This document shows, piece by piece, positions 9,729-19,045 of a stretch of DNA of 64,000 nt; position 1 is the first letter of the stretch, and every line of letters starts with the position of its first letter. This stretch comes from Mesosutterella multiformis. Its GTDB lineage: Bacteria; Pseudomonadota; Gammaproteobacteria; Burkholderiales; Burkholderiaceae_F. The position numbers were made by a program, and so were the translations under genes. The DNA is taken from positions 496,001 through 560,000 of the forward strand of contig NZ_BGZJ01000002.1 of assembly GCF_003402575.1 (NCBI RefSeq), in the 5' to 3' direction. Below the pieces are notes generated by a model that did not search any database, had not been told where the DNA came from, and saw nothing but the letters and a program-made list of their open reading frames with translations.

Positions 9729-9802
9729 GGCGCTTCCTTTATAAAAACCCTGACACTCACTGCGGTCAGTCTTTCCGTTCCTTTAAGCTGCTTTGCCGCC
9801 CC

Positions 9803-10699
9803 TTAGTTGAGGGGCTTCTCCTGACCGGCTTCGTAAGCCATCTGGAGATCACCGAGCTTCACGAGCTCAAGCTCGTCCGGAGTCCGGTTAAATTCATCCT
9901 CGTGCTCGAACACGGTCGGGAGGATCTCACCGCAGTGGTCGCACACGTAGAGGCGGTGATCCAGGTCGTCCTTATCGTGGACATAACGGAGGTCACGCGT
10001 CGCGTTCGTTTCGCAGTACGGGCAGCCGATGCGGTTCCAGTACCAGGAAGCGCCGCAGGTGCCGCAGACGAGGCTGCGAACCGAGCCATTGAAATTCGTT
10101 TCAGAAATACGGGCCATCACAGGATCACCGCCGCAGATCGGGCAGTGAGGCTTGTAGCCGTATTTGCGGTCCTCAAGCGAATCCTGGTCAAGAGACGCGG
10201 CCTTCGATTTCGCCGCGTTCCCAATGAAGACGCGGAGAGCCCAGGAGAGAACCGGGAAGATGAAGCGCGAGAGCGTATCCGGATCCGCCCCATTCGCGTT
10301 GTCATAGATGTAATTCAGGAACTCCTGCGGACGGGTGCCGGCAAGCGTCGCCGCGTGGTCATCCACGAGCGCGTCCCAGTCAATGCCCTCAAGCATCTTG
10401 AGGACCTCGGGATCCATATCCTTGCCGACCTTTCCGAGGAGCGTGGAGAGAATCTCGCGGCACACCGCGGCGAGGCTCGCGCGGTCGATCGCGACCGGCG
10501 ACTCCTGGAGCACCGTGCTTTCACCCTTCTTCACGCGTTCAACGGATTCAGGGGTGAGATCAACGATTTCGAGCGAATAGCTATCCGAGAGCTCGCGGGT
10601 CTTCTCAAGCGTCTCAGCCGTCAGCCAAAGCACGTGAACGGTCTCCGGGGCAACGCCCTTCGAAAGCTGCTCAACTGCCTGTTCAAGATTCTTATCCAT
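9803..10699 (-). CDS. fdhE: Formate dehydrogenase accessory protein FdhE
   Basis: FdhE (298 aa) is a cytoplasmic assembly factor for respiratory formate dehydrogenases. It carries the usual rubredoxin-like cysteine pairs in its C-terminal half: CPICGGDP, CGTCGASWYW, CPYCETN and CDHCGE. It lies between the gamma subunit gene and fdhD on the same strand, with about 75 bp to fdhD. A GC-rich hairpin without T-run separates it from fdnI, which may tune expression of the accessory genes relative to the structural genes. Confidence 0.94.
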   Translation of the reverse strand: MDKNLEQAVEQLSKGVAPETVHVLWLTAETLEKTRELSDSYSLEIVDLTPESVERVKKGESTVLQESPVAIDRASLAAVCREILSTLLGKVGKDMDPEVLKMLEGIDWDALVDDHAATLAGTRPQEFLNYIYDNANGADPDTLSRFIFPVLSWALRVFIGNAAKSKAASLDQDSLEDRKYGYKPHCPICGGDPVMARISETNFNGSVRSLVCGTCGASWYWNRIGCPYCETNATRDLRYVHDKDDLDHRLYVCDHCGEILPTVFEHEDEFNRTPDELELVKLGDLQMAYEAGQEKPLN

Positions 10700-10763
10700 G
10701 GTTTGAAACTCTTTTTAAGTTATTGGATTTGATGTTTTTAAACCGGGTACTGCTTTAGGGGTC

Positions 10764-10800
10764 CCTGGGAGGAGGGGCGCTCGGCCCCCCGCATCCCAGG
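10764..10800 (-). other. GC-rich intercistronic hairpin between fdnI and fdhE
   Basis: CCTGGGA...TCCCAGG and an inner GGGGC...GCCCC form a long stem with no T-run. It may stabilise the 3' end of the fdnGHI message or partly attenuate transcription into fdhE-fdhD. Confidence 0.5.
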
Positions 10801-10844
10801 TACTGCCGCTCTGATCAAACTAGAGCTTTACTGCATGCTGCTTC

Positions 10845-11552
10845 TTACTTCTTTTCGGTGGTCACGCCTTCACCGGTGCCGAGGCGGGTGTTAGCCCAGT
10901 AGCCCCAGTGGTAGGCGGCGTCAGCCTCAGAGACCTTGCCGTCACCCCACATGAGGTTGGCAGTGCCCTTGTACGGCTGGAAGATGCCGGCACCAAGGTA
11001 GATGTGGCCAAGACCGAAGACGATGATCACGAGGAACCCGATGTCGTGGATGATGTGAGCGGCCCAGATGAGGGAAGCCGACATCGCGATACCGGTGGAA
11101 CCAGGGATCCAGCCAGCTTCAGCCCACATCACGAGGCCGGAGAGAGCCATCAGGATGCCCATGATCACGAGACCGCCGTCAGCCATACGCTGCGCGCCCT
11201 TCACTTCGTGCTGCGGAGGCATATGAACCTTCTGCGGGTTGAAGAGGTAAGGCACGAACTTGCGGGCGAATTCCCAGTCGTCCTTATCCCACTTGCCGAA
11301 GATGTTGTTCTTGAAGAGGTGCGCGGCACCCTTCGGAGAACGAACGAGAGCGATCAGCGGGAAGAGGATGAACGGCACCGCGGCGATACGGTGCAGCATG
11401 CGCATCCAGTAGACGAACGTTCCGCCAAGAGCCTCGGAGATCGCCGGCGTGAAAACCGCGACGCCGGTGAGAGCGAGGAAAATGCAGGACACCGCAGCGA
11501 CACCGTGGGTCACACGGGCGAGACGGGAGTGGCGCTGGATATAGCGAGTCAT
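10845..11552 (-). CDS. fdnI: Formate dehydrogenase cytochrome b556 (gamma) subunit
   Basis: The 235-aa integral membrane subunit anchors formate dehydrogenase and passes electrons to quinone. Four hydrophobic segments are visible, with histidines in membrane positions (THGVAAV, MLHRIAAV, AAHIIHDIG, GLGHIYLG) that fit two b-type haems. The start ATG follows the TAA of the beta-subunit gene directly, so the two are tightly coupled. The C-terminus (residues about 205-235) is hydrophilic. Confidence 0.93.
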   Translation of the reverse strand: MTRYIQRHSRLARVTHGVAAVSCIFLALTGVAVFTPAISEALGGTFVYWMRMLHRIAAVPFILFPLIALVRSPKGAAHLFKNNIFGKWDKDDWEFARKFVPYLFNPQKVHMPPQHEVKGAQRMADGGLVIMGILMALSGLVMWAEAGWIPGSTGIAMSASLIWAAHIIHDIGFLVIIVFGLGHIYLGAGIFQPYKGTANLMWGDGKVSEADAAYHWGYWANTRLGTGEGVTTEKK

Positions 11553-12446
11553 TTATTTTTCCTCCTTTTCTTCGAGGGCAGCCTTCAGTTCAGCGTCGGC
11601 CTTGGCCTGCTGTTCCGGAGTCCAGGTCTTCTTCGCTTCGTCGATCGTCAGATCATCGCGGTGATACTTGCGAGCCGAGATCCAGGAGAGCGCGAGACCG
11701 GCAACGGTCGCGGCCGCGGCAATGCCGCCGAGCGGACGGAAGAGCTTGTGGGAGTCGTACACAGCCTTCTTCTGCGGGTTGGTCGGGAGACCATAGGCCT
11801 CGTGACCGTGCTTGCAGACGTAGATCACGTGCAGACCGCCCATTTCGGTTTCACCGTAGACCTCAGCCTTGCTGAAGCCCTTAGCCTTCAGGACTTCAAC
11901 GCGGGCCTTCGCCTTCGCGATCATTTCATCGCGGTTGCCGAAGCGGAGCGCTTCAGGCTGGCAGGTCTTCACGCAGGCCGGGATACCGCCCTTCTCAAGA
12001 CGGTCCATGCAGGCCGTGCACTTGTCGATCTTGTGATCGCCAGGACGGAAGCGCGGCACGTCGAACGGGCAGGCCGTACGGCAGTACTGGCAGCCGTTGC
12101 ACTTCTCGGTGTCGAAGTTCACGATGCCGTTCTTGTCGTGGAACAGCGCGTGGCTCGAGCACACCTCGACGCAGGCAGCGTCCGTGCAGTGCATGCAGGA
12201 GCGGCGGCCGATAGCCCAGTTGATCGGCTGGAACTTGTTGCCGGACTCTTCCTCGTGGAAGGTCTGGATAAGACGCGTATCGCCATTCAGATCCATCGGG
12301 CTCTGGAGGGAGCCAGAGAATTCCGTGACGTTGTGACCGAGCGGAGCGGGAAGTTCGTTCCACTGCTTGCACGCCACCTGGCAGCCCTTGCAGCCAGTGC
12401 AAAGGCTCGAGTCAAAGTAGATGGCGACATCATTAGGTTTTGCCAT
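11553..12446 (-). CDS. fdnH: Formate dehydrogenase iron-sulfur (beta) subunit
   Basis: This 297-aa electron-transfer subunit has four [4Fe-4S] binding groups: CTGCKGCQVACK near the N-terminus, CMHCTDAACVEVC, CNGCQYCRTACP and CTACM...CVKTCQ. A single C-terminal transmembrane helix (GGIAAAATVAGLALSWI, about 238-254) holds it at the periplasmic face, as in the FdnH/FdoH family. The tail is charged and rich in A, E and K. It sits between the alpha and gamma genes. Confidence 0.95.
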   Translation of the reverse strand: MAKPNDVAIYFDSSLCTGCKGCQVACKQWNELPAPLGHNVTEFSGSLQSPMDLNGDTRLIQTFHEEESGNKFQPINWAIGRRSCMHCTDAACVEVCSSHALFHDKNGIVNFDTEKCNGCQYCRTACPFDVPRFRPGDHKIDKCTACMDRLEKGGIPACVKTCQPEALRFGNRDEMIAKAKARVEVLKAKGFSKAEVYGETEMGGLHVIYVCKHGHEAYGLPTNPQKKAVYDSHKLFRPLGGIAAAATVAGLALSWISARKYHRDDLTIDEAKKTWTPEQQAKADAELKAALEEKEEK

Positions 12447-12469
12447 TATTTATCTCCTAGTCTCTCTGA

Positions 12470-15400
12470 TCAGGCCTTTTCGACGTTAACGAGGAAGCCG
12501 CGGTATTCCGGAATCTGGGAATTCGGGTCTCCGACGTTCGGCGTTAGGTCGTTCATCGTCCAGCGGTCGCTCGCGTAGCGGCCGATGAAGGAGAAGTGGT
12601 GCGGGCAGCCCAGGATGTGATGCGGCTTGCCGTCAACCATGACCGGCTTCAGACGCTTCGTCACCATGGCCTGGACGCGGACTTCGCCACGATTGTTCCA
12701 GACACGGACCAGGTCCTTGTTCTTGATGCCCTTTTCCTTCGCGAGTTCTTCAGACATCTCGACGAACGGACGCGGGCTGATTTCAACGAGCCACGGGCAG
12801 TTACGGGTCTGACCGCCAGCCTGCCAGTGTTCAACCACGGAGTAAGTCGTGGCGACGATCGGGAACTTATCCGGATCAGCGCGCTTCACGGACGGGTCGT
12901 TCGTGTAGATCGCGCACGGATTGTTCTGAGAACCGTTGATCTGGTTCTTCACCGGGGATTCCCACGGCTCATAGTGCTCGGGGAGCGGACCGTCGGCCAT
13001 GCCGTGATTCGGGAAGAGACGGGAGTACTGTTCCCAGGTCATCATGAAGGCCTTGTTGTTCGGCGGAACACCCTTGCCGTCCTTGGCAGCCACGAAATCC
13101 GGCACGTCGTAGCAGACCCACTTCTGAGCCTTTTCGTCCCAGTGCAGGAGGTCACGCTTCGGGTTCCAGGGCTGGCCCTTCATGTCGGCAGCGCCGCGGT
13201 TATACAGAATGCGGCGGTTGGCCGGCCACACCCAGGCCCAGTTCGGGAACACGCCGAGACCAGAGGGATCCTCGGTACCGCGGCGGTAAACCGGCTGCTT
13301 CGTGTGATCGAGCGGAGCGTCGTCGTTATTCCAGTAACCCACATAGATCCAGCAGCCGCAGGCGGAGGTGCCATCAGCCTGGAGGTCACCGTAGGTCTTC
13401 AGGAACTTGCCGGTCACGGTGTTGTAGCCATTCAGAGCGCGGGCAACGCGTTCCATGCTCCACTTGCCGTCAACCTTGTAGTCCCAGTTCACCTTCGTCA
13501 CGGCCTCGGGGCACTTGCCGCCTTCCTTGCGGTAGAGGTCCTGAACGCGGGTGAAGATTTCGGACATCATCTCAAGGTCCCACTTCGCCTGGCCGAGCGG
13601 CGGCACAGCCTGTTCACGCCACTGCAGCATACGGCCGGAGTTCACGATGGAACCGGGGCGTTCGTAGATCAGGGCTGCCGGCAGACGATAGATTTCGGTC
13701 TTGCAGGACTTGACGTCGAACCCGGGTTCCTTCCAGAAGTCGGAGGTTTCCGTCGGGACGATATCGGAGACAACCATCCAGTCGAGCTTCGCGAGACCGC
13801 GGCGGGCATTCGACGCGTTCGGAGCGAAGTGAGCGGGGTTCATGCCCCAGACGAAGTAGCCCTTCACCTTGCCGTCGCGCATACGGTTCCAGGTCGGAAT
13901 CATGGAGGCGTCACGGTATTCGTGCGGGAGCTTCGGCATCCAGTCATAGCCATAGTCGTTCTCGACCGTGGCGTTTTCGCCGTACCACTCTTTCAGGATG
14001 GAGACCATGAACTTCGGCTTATTCGTGTAGTAGCCGTCAGCATAGGTTTCCTTCGCGAGCCAGTCAGCGAGCTTCGCGTGCTTGTCCTGACGCGGGTAGT
14101 TGAGGTAGCCGGGGAGGCCGTCAGAGGTAGCCGCGATGTCGGTGGAACCCTGAACGTTCGGTTCGCCGCGGAGCGCGTTCACGCCGCCGCCGGGGACGCC
14201 GACGTTACCGAGGAGCAGCTGAATCACAGCCATCGAGCGGCAGTTCTGGGAACCAAAGGTGTGCTGCGTTTCGCCGAGCGCGTAGAGGATCGTGCCGACG
14301 CGTTCACGCTTGCCGGTGGACGTGTAGACCTGATAGACCTTCTCGAGGACTTCCTTATCGATACCGGTAACGGAAGAAACCTTATCGAGCGTGTAGCGGG
14401 AGTAGTGGCGCTTCATGATCTGGAACACGCAGTTCGGATCCTGCAGCGTCATGTCCTTCTTCGGCTCATGGACGGTCGGGTACTTGAACTTCGGGACACC
14501 GGGCTTCGTCACCCAGTTCATCGCGCCCTTCGTATCCCACTCGCGGTCAGAGGCGGTCTGATAGGACCAGGTCTCGTCGTCATACTTGTGGGTGTCGGGG
14601 TTGTAGCCCGTGAAGTGGCCGGATTCCGGATCAAACTTGAAGTCCGGGTTGATCAGGCACGGGGCGTTCGTGTAGTTCTTGACGTACTCATCCTGCCAGA
14701 GGTTGTTGGAGAGGATGTAGTTCATCATGCCGCCGAAGAAGGCGATGTCGGTACCCGGGCGGATGCAGGCGTAAAGGTCAGCCTGAGCGGCGGAACGGGT
14801 GTAGCGCGGGTCAACCACAATCCAGGTGCCGCCCTTACGCTGAGCGCGTTCGATGTAGCGGGAGGAAAGCGGGTGGGACTCAACGCTGTTCGAGCCGATC
14901 GACATGACGACATCGGCGTTTTCGATGTCGCACCAGTGGGAGGTCATGGAGCCGCGGCCAAAGGTCGGGGCAAAACCGGCCGGCGTGGAGGAGTGGCAGG
15001 GGCGGGTCTGGTTATCGATCTGCACGGAGCCAAGCGAGCGGCAGAACTTCTGCACGAGCCAAGCTTCTTCCGTCTGCAGCTGGGCAGCGCCGATGGAGGC
15101 CATGCCGTCGTTGCGGTTCACGAGGACGCCGTCTTCGTACTCAACGAAGTTTTCGTCACGGGTCTTCTTCACGTGACGGGCGATTTCGTTAAAGGCGTCT
15201 TCCCAGGAGATGTCTTCCCACTTGTCGGAGCCGGGGCGGCGAACCTGCGGCTTCAGGAGGCGGGACTCGTTATGCTTCACCTTGCGGTCCGGCGTAACGA
15301 CGTTGCGGAGGTTGAACATGGTCGCGCCCTTCGGGCAGAGACCGCCTTTGTTCACCGGATGATCCGGATCGCCTTCGAGGTTCACGAGTTCGCCGTTGCG

Positions 15401-15592
15401 AACGGAGCAGATCACACCGCAGCCGCCAGCGCAGTAGCAGCAGATGTTCGTGAATTCCTGGGTTGAAACGAGCTTGTATGGCTTCTTAGCCGTGTCGGCG
15501 GCAGCGTGCGCGAGGGACGGGGCAGCAGCGACAAAGCCGCTGGTGCCAAGAGCCATGCTGCGTTTGAAAAAACTTCTACGGGAGATCCCCAT
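12470..15592 (-). CDS. fdnG: Formate dehydrogenase molybdopterin (alpha) subunit, cysteine form
   Basis: This catalytic subunit (1040 aa) oxidises formate to CO2 in the periplasm with a Mo/W bis-MGD cofactor. I choose the ATG at 15590-15592: it follows AGGAGG and starts directly on a twin-arginine signal (SRRSFFKRS, hydrophobic run, AHA cleavage site). A longer frame upstream would bury this signal. The N-terminal [4Fe-4S] site is CYCAGGCGVIC..C. The residue that is selenocysteine in E. coli FdnG is cysteine here (QTRPCHSSTP), so no SECIS is needed. Other conserved parts are APTFGRG, GSNSVESHP and NALRGEPNVQGSTD. Confidence 0.95.
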   Translation of the reverse strand: MGISRRSFFKRSMALGTSGFVAAAPSLAHAAADTAKKPYKLVSTQEFTNICCYCAGGCGVICSVRNGELVNLEGDPDHPVNKGGLCPKGATMFNLRNVVTPDRKVKHNESRLLKPQVRRPGSDKWEDISWEDAFNEIARHVKKTRDENFVEYEDGVLVNRNDGMASIGAAQLQTEEAWLVQKFCRSLGSVQIDNQTRPCHSSTPAGFAPTFGRGSMTSHWCDIENADVVMSIGSNSVESHPLSSRYIERAQRKGGTWIVVDPRYTRSAAQADLYACIRPGTDIAFFGGMMNYILSNNLWQDEYVKNYTNAPCLINPDFKFDPESGHFTGYNPDTHKYDDETWSYQTASDREWDTKGAMNWVTKPGVPKFKYPTVHEPKKDMTLQDPNCVFQIMKRHYSRYTLDKVSSVTGIDKEVLEKVYQVYTSTGKRERVGTILYALGETQHTFGSQNCRSMAVIQLLLGNVGVPGGGVNALRGEPNVQGSTDIAATSDGLPGYLNYPRQDKHAKLADWLAKETYADGYYTNKPKFMVSILKEWYGENATVENDYGYDWMPKLPHEYRDASMIPTWNRMRDGKVKGYFVWGMNPAHFAPNASNARRGLAKLDWMVVSDIVPTETSDFWKEPGFDVKSCKTEIYRLPAALIYERPGSIVNSGRMLQWREQAVPPLGQAKWDLEMMSEIFTRVQDLYRKEGGKCPEAVTKVNWDYKVDGKWSMERVARALNGYNTVTGKFLKTYGDLQADGTSACGCWIYVGYWNNDDAPLDHTKQPVYRRGTEDPSGLGVFPNWAWVWPANRRILYNRGAADMKGQPWNPKRDLLHWDEKAQKWVCYDVPDFVAAKDGKGVPPNNKAFMMTWEQYSRLFPNHGMADGPLPEHYEPWESPVKNQINGSQNNPCAIYTNDPSVKRADPDKFPIVATTYSVVEHWQAGGQTRNCPWLVEISPRPFVEMSEELAKEKGIKNKDLVRVWNNRGEVRVQAMVTKRLKPVMVDGKPHHILGCPHHFSFIGRYASDRWTMNDLTPNVGDPNSQIPEYRGFLVNVEKA

Positions 15593-16178
15593 AAAAAGCC
15601 TCCTATTTGCTTTGTTTTTGTAAATCCCGTTCGGGCCGGGCATGTCACGCATTCTAGGGATCAGTTTTTTCAGATCCAATAGGGAGGCGGGACTAAGCGA
15701 AGGAGGATTTAGCACTACATACCGTGCATGAGGGATACAAGAAAACGCTATGAGATCAATGCGGTATTCATTTTAGGAATAACGGTAAGGCCCCACAGTG
15801 CACACATAAAATCTTTAATGTTTTCGGGGAATTCTTTCAGTTTCGCTTCAGTTTCGTAACACGCCATATATTGGGGATGCGTGTTTTGGCTACGTCAGAA
15901 GGCCTAGTTCCTTGGCCGGTACCGGCGTAGATACCGGTATACCGTTAGATGAAAATGATTCTCGTTACAGAAATTAGTTTAGCATAAAACTTTTTGAAAA
16001 GGGTACTTTTCGCGCCTGAAATGGACCTTAAGAAAGGAAAAAATGGGGCGTGAAAATTAAGAATCCCTGAAACACCGCGTTCATCTCCAGGAAAAGCCCG
16101 TTTTCCCCACCATCTTCCGACCCGAAACGCGTTAAAGTGCGGGATAGATAACCTATTCACTGAATTTCGGATTTTCCC
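15593..16178. promoter_or_regulatory. Intergenic region upstream of fdnG and the first DUF805 gene
   Basis: These 586 bp hold the divergent control region of the formate dehydrogenase operon (minus) and the DUF805/rarD side (plus). I see the AGGAGG of fdnG at 15599-15604, but no operator I can name with confidence. No gene was recognised. Confidence 0.4.
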
Positions 16179-16631
16179 ATGCACCAGCTTCAGTTTTTCA
16201 GAGCCTCAGGGCGGCTCCCGCGGCGGTTCTTCTGGATCGGCGTCCTGCTTCTCCTGATCCTCCTCTCCTGCGCGGTCTTTGTTTCCGTGCTTCTCGCGGG
16301 GGTAGCGCGGAGCGCGACAGGCTCGGAAACCGTGAGTTTCGCGGTGTTCGCGGTGCTCGGCGGGCTCTCTATTCTCGCTGGTCTTTATTCGCTTACCTGC
16401 CTCATGAGTCAGAGGCTGCATGATTTTGGAAGGCCCGGTATTTGGGCGCTCGGGTTCTACGCGCTCCTCGCGGTCGGTATCGCTGGGATCCGGATTGGAG
16501 GAATCGCAGGGGCATTGATGATCCTCCCCTTCGCGGGCCTCGTCTTCTTCGGCACCCGGCCAAGCGACCCGGCACACAATATCTATGGTGATCCGATATC
16601 AGCACCGCTTCCGACTGACCCGCAGCTCTGA
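16179..16631 (+). CDS. DUF805 family membrane protein (paralogue 1)
   Basis: The 150-aa protein has the DUF805 layout: an N-terminal FRASGRLPRRFFWIG segment (the family's GRxxRxxFW box), four hydrophobic segments, the SQRLHDFGRPG loop, and a C-terminal GTRPSDPAHNIYGDP tail. The function of DUF805 proteins is unknown to me. It is the first of five paralogues within about 4 kb and the most divergent. rarD follows about 100 bp downstream. Confidence 0.85.
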   Translation: MHQLQFFRASGRLPRRFFWIGVLLLLILLSCAVFVSVLLAGVARSATGSETVSFAVFAVLGGLSILAGLYSLTCLMSQRLHDFGRPGIWALGFYALLAVGIAGIRIGGIAGALMILPFAGLVFFGTRPSDPAHNIYGDPISAPLPTDPQL

Positions 16632-16673
16632 CCCTTTAGCCCCCAGGCACACGGAAATCGAAATCATAAAAAA

Positions 16674-16691
16674 CCTCTATATATATAGAGG
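16674..16691. repeat. 18-bp perfect palindrome upstream of rarD
   Basis: CCTCTATATATATAGAGG is fully self-complementary and lies 43 bp before the rarD ATG. It may be an operator, or a weak hairpin ending transcription of the DUF805 gene; there is no T-run. Confidence 0.5.
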
Positions 16692-16733
16692 AGAATATTC
16701 AGTAGACGAAAATCACTTGAAGGACGACGCAAA

Positions 16734-17684
16734 ATGACAACTCAGGCTCCTGATCTGAATAGTCCCGCAGCTGCCCGCGCCGGCATCGCGGCCGGTGTCC
16801 TCGCCTATATCATCTGGGGCCTGATGCCGATCTACTGGCGGCTCCTCGGGGAAGCGTCGTCGCTTGAGATTCTCTGCCTCCGAATTATCGGGAGTCTCGT
16901 CTTTATCTTCGGGTACCTTGCGGCAAAAGGCCGGCTCGGTGAGCTTTCCGGTGTGGTCCGGGGACTTCGCTCGGATAGGCCGCTCGCCCTCCTTCTCGTC
17001 GGGGCCGCGTTTTTCTCAAGCGCGAACTGGCTCGTGAATATCGTGGGAGTGAACACCGGGCACGTGGTGGAGCTTGGGATCGGGATGTTCCTCACGCCTC
17101 TTATGTCGGTCGCTCTCGGCGTCGTGTTTTTCCGCGAGAAACTGACACCCATTCAATGGATTTCCGTGCTCCTCCCGCTCGTTGGGGTTCTCATCATGAT
17201 CTGGGGCCTCGGCAGAATTCCGTGGATCGCGATTCTGGTTTCGAGCACCTGGGCTGTCTACTCCGCGATCAAGAAGAAAGTGCCGCTTTCCGCCTGGATC
17301 AGCCTCGCGGTCGAGCACGCTCTGATGCTTATTCCCGCCGCGCTTTACCTCATGTATCTCGAGCGCGCCGGCGGGATGTACTTCCTTCATGGGCACGGTG
17401 TGGAGCTCGATCTCGCGCTTCTCTTTGTCGGCTTTGTGACCGCAATCCCGATGATCGCCTTCTCCTACGCCGCTCCGCGCCTCCCGATGCTGATTCTCGG
17501 GTTCATTCAGTACCTGAACCCGATTCTTGTCACGTCGCTCGGGGTCCTCTTCTTCGGTGAGTCGCTCACACGGACTGAACTCATTCCGCTCCTCTTTATC
17601 TGGTCCGGGATCGCGATTTATCTCGCCTCTTCCATTGTCCGGAACCGCAGGGCACTCCGTCTGAGGCCCCCAAAACTCGGGTAA
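16734..17684 (+). CDS. rarD: RarD-type EamA/DMT permease
   Basis: The 316-aa protein has about ten membrane helices in the EamA duplication. The start GVLAYIIWGLMPIYWRLL, together with the NWLVNIVGVNTGHVVELGIG block, is characteristic of RarD, a drug/metabolite transporter superfamily member often noted for chloramphenicol sensitivity; its substrate is not settled. AAGGA lies upstream of the ATG. A strong terminator follows at 17768. It interrupts the DUF805 series. Confidence 0.9.
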   Translation: MTTQAPDLNSPAAARAGIAAGVLAYIIWGLMPIYWRLLGEASSLEILCLRIIGSLVFIFGYLAAKGRLGELSGVVRGLRSDRPLALLLVGAAFFSSANWLVNIVGVNTGHVVELGIGMFLTPLMSVALGVVFFREKLTPIQWISVLLPLVGVLIMIWGLGRIPWIAILVSSTWAVYSAIKKKVPLSAWISLAVEHALMLIPAALYLMYLERAGGMYFLHGHGVELDLALLFVGFVTAIPMIAFSYAAPRLPMLILGFIQYLNPILVTSLGVLFFGESLTRTELIPLLFIWSGIAIYLASSIVRNRRALRLRPPKLG

Positions 17685-17767
17685 AACCCCCAGAGACACA
17701 AAAATTCCTGCCTCACCCGGATACAAATGGAAACGTATCATCTAGACTGTAAGGCTCAAAGGAATTG

Positions 17768-17800
17768 AAGCGGCGGAACGTCACTTTTCCGCCGCTTTTT
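17768..17800 (+). terminator. rarD terminator
   Basis: AAGCGGCGGAA pairs with TTCCGCCGCTT across a short loop, followed by TTTT. Confidence 0.8.
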
Positions 17801-17861
17801 AAAGCAATTTTTTCTGGTCTCACCCCCGCGAGCGCCAGAAATTCATAAAAGAAAAAGCATC

Positions 17862-18236
17862 ATGTCTATCCGTTGCTTACACCCCTCAGGCCGCGTCCGC
17901 CGGAAGCCCTTCTGGCTCTGGGTTATTACCTTCTGAGTACTTGGCGGCATCGTCACCGCGGTGTTTTCTGACACCATCACGGAGATTTCGTCCGGTCTCG
18001 CGTATTCCCAGGTAAATGGCGGCTTCAGTTTCCTCATCTGCTACGCGCTGCTCTATATCGCGAATTTCTTCATTCATATCCAGCGCCTGCATGACGCGGG
18101 ACACTCGGGCTGGTGGATGCTTTTCTTCTTCCTTTTCATGATGCTTTTCACGGTCATCATCGGGCTCCTTCCCTCCGAGCATCAGGATAACCACTACGGT
18201 CCTGACACCGACGCGAACGGCCGGTATCTCGGCTGA
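17862..18236 (+). pseudogene. DUF805 paralogue 2, interrupted by in-frame TGA
   Basis: The frame begins at ATG 17862 with MSIRCLHPSGRVRRKPFWLW, a clear DUF805 N-terminus. It hits TGA at 17934-17936 (codon 25) and then stays open in the same frame to 18236. The remainder has the family loop IQRLHDAGHSGWWM and tail LPSEHQDNHYGPDTDANG. TGG to TGA is the likely origin. A shorter product from GTG 17961 would lack the first transmembrane segment and conserved N-terminal box. No strong ribosome binding site was seen. It is either a decaying paralogue or carries a base-call error. Confidence 0.8.
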
Positions 18237-18260
18237 TCGCGGATCTGGATCCCAGGCGAA

Positions 18261-18288
18261 GCGCCTTCTCTCCTGAAGGCGCTTTTTT
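18261..18288 (+). terminator. Terminator after DUF805 paralogue 2
   Basis: GCGCCTTC and GAAGGCGC form an 8-bp stem with a 6-nt loop followed by six T. Confidence 0.85.
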
Positions 18289-18490
18289 GTTGCCGGTCAT
18301 CCGCCTTCCCTTCCGCCCTTCCCTATCCAGCCAAAGCGATTATTTTTGTAAAACTCATTATCTGGATGCTATATACCCGGCTTCTCGCGTTATCATTCTT
18401 TATGTAATGGAGATAAGAACTTAAACGGGAATTCAGTATCCGGATTGCCGCCCTGGTTCTGCGAATCACGCTTTTTTAAGGAAACGCGCC

Positions 18491-18979
18491 ATGGCTAAAA
18501 CAAGCATCACTCAGAAAATCCGCTGCTTCACGCCTCGGGGCCGCATGAGACGGGCCCCCTACTGGCTCTGGAACATCTGCGTCGGCGCGTACTACGGTCT
18601 CATGACCTTTATCTGGCTCGCGTATCTCTATTGGCTGAATAACAGCGTGCCGGCGGGGTCTGAGAATATGGACGCGGGGCTCGTCTGGTGGCTTCTCGTT
18701 CTGATCCCAGGCGTCGTCTGCTCGGTCTTCCTTCTGATCCAGCGCGTGCACGATATCGGGATTTCCGGCTGGTGGCTCCTTCCGATCTGGATCGCGGTCG
18801 CGGTGATCGGCTGCGTCATTCCGCTCTGGATTCCGAGCACCATCGGAACGCTCGCGATCGGCTTCTGGCCGCCGCAGGCCAAAGATAACAAGTTCGGACC
18901 GAATTCGAACGCGAATGGAGCGTTTATCTACCGGCTGCCGGACGACGGGAAGCCCGACCCTTCCAAAGCCGCCGCCTGA
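18491..18979 (+). CDS. DUF805 family membrane protein (paralogue 3)
   Basis: The 162-aa protein has the full DUF805 pattern: RCFTPRGRMRRAPYWLW at the N-terminus, four hydrophobic segments, IQRVHDIGISGWWL at about 80-93, and the tail WPPQAKDNKFGPNSNANG. AAGGAAA precedes the ATG by about 8 nt. It is its own transcription unit, with terminators on both sides. Function is unknown; the conserved polar tail follows the last helix. Confidence 0.88.
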   Translation: MAKTSITQKIRCFTPRGRMRRAPYWLWNICVGAYYGLMTFIWLAYLYWLNNSVPAGSENMDAGLVWWLLVLIPGVVCSVFLLIQRVHDIGISGWWLLPIWIAVAVIGCVIPLWIPSTIGTLAIGFWPPQAKDNKFGPNSNANGAFIYRLPDDGKPDPSKAAA

Positions 18980-18989
18980 TCCGCTACAC

Positions 18990-19024
18990 TGCCTGAGAGA
19001 CCCCGTCTTTCAGGCATTTTTTCT
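18990..19024 (+). terminator. Terminator after DUF805 paralogue 3
   Basis: TGCCTGA pairs with TCAGGCA across an 11- to 12-nt loop, followed by a T-rich run. Confidence 0.8.
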
Positions 19025-19045
19025 TTTTGGCTTAAGGAGTTAACC

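Noticed and set aside
14950-15100. Selenocysteine in FdnG
   Set aside because: The codon at the active-site position is a cysteine codon (QTRPCHSS) and the frame has no internal TGA, so no SECIS is needed.
10908-15466. Very long plus-strand open frames (556 and 956 codons) opposite the formate dehydrogenase genes
   Set aside because: They mirror fdnG/fdnH/fdnI codons in a GC-rich region, lack family features and ribosome binding sites, and read as H/V/R/D-rich nonsense.
15948-15970. Fur-box-like GAAAATGATTCTCGTTA upstream of the DUF805/formate dehydrogenase divergence
   Set aside because: Only partial match to the 19-bp consensus and no iron genes nearby.
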